Shown: in pieces, positions 5,568 through 7,845 of the stretch
How the letters are laid out: each line of letters opens with the position of its first letter
Position numbering within the stretch: position 1 is the first letter of the stretch
Source: Bacillota bacterium
GTDB lineage: Bacteria > Bacillota > Clostridia > Peptostreptococcales > Anaerovoracaceae
Direction of reading: 5' to 3'
DNA length: 7,845 bases
NCBI GenBank assembly: GCA_016286935.1
Contig: JAEEUO010000043.1
Coordinates: forward strand, 1 to 7,845
Notes under the pieces: generated by a model
What the model was told of the DNA's origin: nothing
Database searches by the model: none
Seen by the model: the letters and a program-made list of their open reading frames with translations, nothing else
Position numbers and translations under genes: made by a program

Positions 5568-6780
5568 AGTTGTTTGCCAGTTCGACAAGCGTCGCGCCGT
5601 CTGCGAGAAAGGCAATGGATTGGTTTGTTGCAATCGAACCGGTGACGGAGACGCCGTCAGCCGCGGGATTGATGTAGTACTTGACCGTCGTTCCGGCTTC
5701 GTCCGGAAGCACGATCGAGAGAAGCTGATAGCCGAACGCGTCCGCCTCGCGGATCGCGACGATCCGTCCGGTGCCGCTGACGATGCGGGTGTCGATGCGG
5801 ATCTGGCTGTCGACGTCCGTCGAGAACAGGATCACGTCGCCGTTCCGGACTGCCGCGAACCCGTCGGGGTCGACTGCGCCGTTGACGAGCACGGTGCCGC
5901 CGCCGTAATAGTAATACTTCGCGTTGCCGATGCGGAACGTCACGATCTCCGCTTCAGCGTCCGAGCGGGCGGTGACGACGCCCTCCGCGGAGGTGAAGCC
6001 CGGTTCGGTCAGCGTGTGTTTCGGGCGGTCGAATACGTTCGTGCAGATGACGGCGAATTCGACGCGCGTCAGCGTGCGCTTCGGATCGAAGTGGTACGTC
6101 CCGTCGGGCTCGCCGATGCCTTCGATGATGCCGATGCGCGTGAGGAGCGCGAGGTACGGCGCCGCGACGGACGAAACGTCATCGGCGTCGGTGTAGGTGA
6201 GCGAGAAGACCGATCCCTCCGCCTTCGCGTACCGCTTCCAGAGCGCGCGGCCGACCCATGTGATGACCTCCTCGCGGGAGGCGGGGTTCGACACGAACGC
6301 GAGGCCGGTCTTCTCCGGATCGGACGGTTCCATGAAGAGCAGCGCCTCCTCGGAGGTGAGGAAGCCGTTCTCCAGCGCGTACGAAACGTACGGATACGCC
6401 CATTCGGCGATGTTGGCGGCCGTGAGCGTCTCCGCCCACTTTTCGGACAGCGCGGCGGAAGACGGATCGAAGGCCGGATAACCGAGCATCGCCCTTGAGA
6501 TCGTGTTGACGATCATCGTGACGGCTTCCTGCTTCGTGACGTCGTTGCGCGGAAGGAAGATCCGCGTTCCGCCGGGCTGCTCGTATCCTTCGATGATCCC
6601 TTCCCGCGCGGCCGTGTCGATGTAGGACCAGCCCCAGTAGGACGCGTTGTCGGGCTGATACGGGTCGAACTGATCGGTGAAGTCGGAGGCCGAGACACCG
6701 AAAACAGGCGTCGCCGCCGGGAAAACGAGCAGGCAAACGCACACAAGACAAAGGATTGTTTTCAGACGGTTTCGCATCAT
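5566..6780 (-). CDS. Secreted SLH-domain cell-surface protein
   Basis: The 404-residue protein starts with a signal peptide: basic MMRNRLK, a hydrophobic core at about 8-20, and likely cleavage near residue 28-32. Three S-layer homology domains follow at about 46-98, 118-178 and 194-250. Their end motifs read VTKQEAV (81-87), ASREEVI (167-173) and LTRVEFA (237-243), so only the third is close to the classic TRAE form. SLH domains bind pyruvylated secondary wall polymers, anchoring proteins to the cell surface. The C-terminal part (about 258-404) is beta-rich, with a tyrosine tract (KYYYYGGG, 288-295), a TVLVNG strand and a GDVILFS strand. I do not recognise this domain. Two adjacent ATGs (6780 and 6777) could start it and neither has a clear Shine-Dalgarno. 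The 57-bp gap to the LCP gene contains a GGCGGA direct repeat (6820-6825, 6830-6835) and no evident terminator or promoter. The downstream neighbour is rho. The role may be structural or in wall organisation. Confidence 0.88.
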   Translation of the reverse strand: MMRNRLKTILCLVCVCLLVFPAATPVFGVSASDFTDQFDPYQPDNASYWGWSYIDTAAREGIIEGYEQPGGTRIFLPRNDVTKQEAVTMIVNTISRAMLGYPAFDPSSAALSEKWAETLTAANIAEWAYPYVSYALENGFLTSEEALLFMEPSDPEKTGLAFVSNPASREEVITWVGRALWKRYAKAEGSVFSLTYTDADDVSSVAAPYLALLTRIGIIEGIGEPDGTYHFDPKRTLTRVEFAVICTNVFDRPKHTLTEPGFTSAEGVVTARSDAEAEIVTFRIGNAKYYYYGGGTVLVNGAVDPDGFAAVRNGDVILFSTDVDSQIRIDTRIVSGTGRIVAIREADAFGYQLLSIVLPDEAGTTVKYYINPAADGVSVTGSIATNQSIAFLADGATLVELANN

Positions 6781-6837
6781 CGGTCCGGAAAGAACAGAGA
6801 AGATAACGGATGAAAGAACGGCGGAAAAAGGCGGATG

Positions 6838-7830
6838 TTACTGGGCGGAGCCGGGATCGGATCCGGACCCGAGGTAGATCTGTTTGATGAGCTCGACGAT
6901 CTCCTCAGGCTTCGGGTAGACGTACCACGGTTCGACCTCCTGGAAGGTGCTCGGCATCGTGTAGGTCGAGAGGCTTTCCGCGGAGAGGCTCTTGATCTGG
7001 GAGACGATCCGTGAGACGAGGCCCCAGCTGATGTCGGTCGATTCGAGGTTGTTGACGACGACGCGCGCGACCTTGAGGAGGTCGGATTTCAGCGCCTGGC
7101 GGAAGACCTCCTTCAGGAAGTCCTGCTGGACGTTGATGCGTCCGAGGTCGCCGGTGGTGTAGCCGGAGCGGAAGCGGAGAAGCTTGACCGCGTCGTCGCC
7201 GTCGAAGTGGTAGAGGCCTTTTTTGAAGTGGATCGAAAGCGGAGGCGTATCGTACGGATCGTCGTAGTCCATGTCCTGGGGAACGACGAAATCGACGCCG
7301 CCGATCGCGTTGATGATGTCGCGGACGCTGTTGAAATTGACGACCGCGTAGTAGTTGATCGGGATGCCCTGAAGGATGTCGCGGACCGCCTTGGCGATCG
7401 CGATCGGATCCTTGTTCTCACCCTTGGAGTTCTTGCCGGACGTGTGGTAGACGGAGTTGATCTTGAAGAACGCGGCGCTCGAGAACCCTTCGCGGTAGTA
7501 GTACGTATCCCGCGGGATCGAGATCAGGTCGATGTCGTTCGTGTTCAGGTCGTAGCTGGCGAGGATGATGACGTCCGTCAGGCCCTGGTTCACGCCGAGG
7601 ACGAGGACGTTGACGCGTTCGGCCTCGGTGAACGTCTCGAACAGCGGGCTGTCGGAGGGCACGAGCGTTCCGATCTCGTCCATGATGGTGTGTTCGGTCC
7701 CCGGAAAGATCGGGTTGTCGTTGCCGGGACGGAGCGTATAGCGCACGTACGTCAAAAGCGCCGTCGCGATCAAAAGCGCCACAAGAAAAACGATGAGGAA
7801 AGGTTTTATATATTTCGTAATGTTCGACAT
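6838..7830 (-). CDS. LytR-CpsA-Psr (LCP) family glycopolymer transferase
   Basis: The 330-residue protein is a membrane-anchored member of the LCP family. These enzymes move undecaprenyl-linked glycopolymers (teichoic acids, capsule, secondary wall polymers) onto peptidoglycan outside the membrane. A short cytoplasmic N-terminus and one transmembrane helix (about 10-29) precede the LCP domain (about 73-245). Its marks are VLVLGVN (75-81), TDVIIL (85-90), SIPRDT (104-109), KINSVY (123-128), GGVDFVVP (177-184), LRFRSGY (218-224) and GDLGRINVQQ (227-236). The spacing between GVN and TDV is short, and Asn81 stands where characterised members have an Asp. The usual Arg before the second Asp is also missing. 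A short C-terminal tail ends in GSGSDPGSAQ. The ATG at 7830 has no recognisable Shine-Dalgarno. The frame stays open to the window edge (bases 7831-7845), so the true start could be further upstream. It is probably co-transcribed with the SLH gene 57 bp downstream. Confidence 0.9.
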   Translation of the reverse strand: MSNITKYIKPFLIVFLVALLIATALLTYVRYTLRPGNDNPIFPGTEHTIMDEIGTLVPSDSPLFETFTEAERVNVLVLGVNQGLTDVIILASYDLNTNDIDLISIPRDTYYYREGFSSAAFFKINSVYHTSGKNSKGENKDPIAIAKAVRDILQGIPINYYAVVNFNSVRDIINAIGGVDFVVPQDMDYDDPYDTPPLSIHFKKGLYHFDGDDAVKLLRFRSGYTTGDLGRINVQQDFLKEVFRQALKSDLLKVARVVVNNLESTDISWGLVSRIVSQIKSLSAESLSTYTMPSTFQEVEPWYVYPKPEEIVELIKQIYLGSGSDPGSAQ

Positions 7831-7845
7831 ATCGGTATCGGTGAA

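Noticed and set aside
5600..5645. A possible rho promoter in the locally AT-richer end of the SLH gene
   Set aside because: A TTGCAA-like hexamer is present on the - strand, but no acceptable -10 element lies at the right spacing.
3151..6498. A 1115-codon + strand open frame antisense to the DUF1385, rho and SLH genes
   Set aside because: It is a mirror of three well-supported genes in GC-rich DNA whose codon bias removes stops on the opposite strand. Its translation is a monotonous Arg/Asp/Glu/Val/Leu mix with no domain, and it runs across all the gene junctions.
6781..6837. A possible terminator or promoter between the LCP and SLH genes
   Set aside because: There is no inverted repeat with a T-run and no convincing -35/-10 pair, only a GGCGGA direct repeat.
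6847..6870. GGATC-rich repetitive DNA at the end of the LCP gene
   Set aside because: It simply encodes the low-complexity GSGSDPGS tail. The repeat units are short and imperfect.

Overview
The window is GC-rich and gene-dense. It looks like part of the chromosome of a high-GC member of the Bacillota (Clostridia, such as a gut Oscillospirales or Christensenellales lineage). The reasons are a YqhQ/DUF1385 gene tied to rho and prmC, a LytR-CpsA-Psr (LCP) protein, an N-terminal SLH cell-surface protein and a Rho with a long extra linker. The assignment is inferred from gene families and gene order, not from a marker gene. No tRNA, rRNA, CRISPR array, insertion sequence or prophage gene was seen.

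Two convergent transcription units meet at a strong bidirectional terminator (1925-1952). On the + strand (1-1909) lie the last codons of a probable transketolase N-terminal subunit, the transketolase C-terminal subunit, and a Rossmann oxidoreductase of the phosphogluconate-dehydrogenase-C-terminal/ApnO-like type. The first two genes overlap by 8 bases. The last two are separated by a 50-bp spacer holding a 7-bp hairpin with a GAGA loop. A split transketolase next to this oxidoreductase suggests a carbohydrate catabolic operon, possibly for a branched sugar such as apiose or apionate. The rest of the operon lies upstream of the window.

On the - strand (7830 down to 1958) five genes run in one direction: LCP transferase, SLH surface protein, rho, yqhQ-like DUF1385 membrane protein and prmC. 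From the SLH gene onward the spacing is extremely tight: the SLH stop lies inside the rho Shine-Dalgarno, the rho stop abuts the DUF1385 ATG, and the DUF1385 stop shares a base with the prmC ATG. The core is a shortened form of the clostridial rho-rpmE-yqhQ-prmC-prfA cluster. rpmE and prfA are absent from their usual places, and two cell-envelope genes sit upstream. LCP enzymes attach secondary wall polymers to peptidoglycan and SLH domains bind such polymers, so the first two genes make functional sense together, upstream of a termination and translation-release module.

No clearly new multi-gene system is visible. Points worth following up are the putative branched-sugar operon, an LCP protein with altered metal/phosphate-site residues, a Rho with a duplicated linker motif and R-loop substitutions, and a palindromic terminator-like element embedded in frame in prmC.
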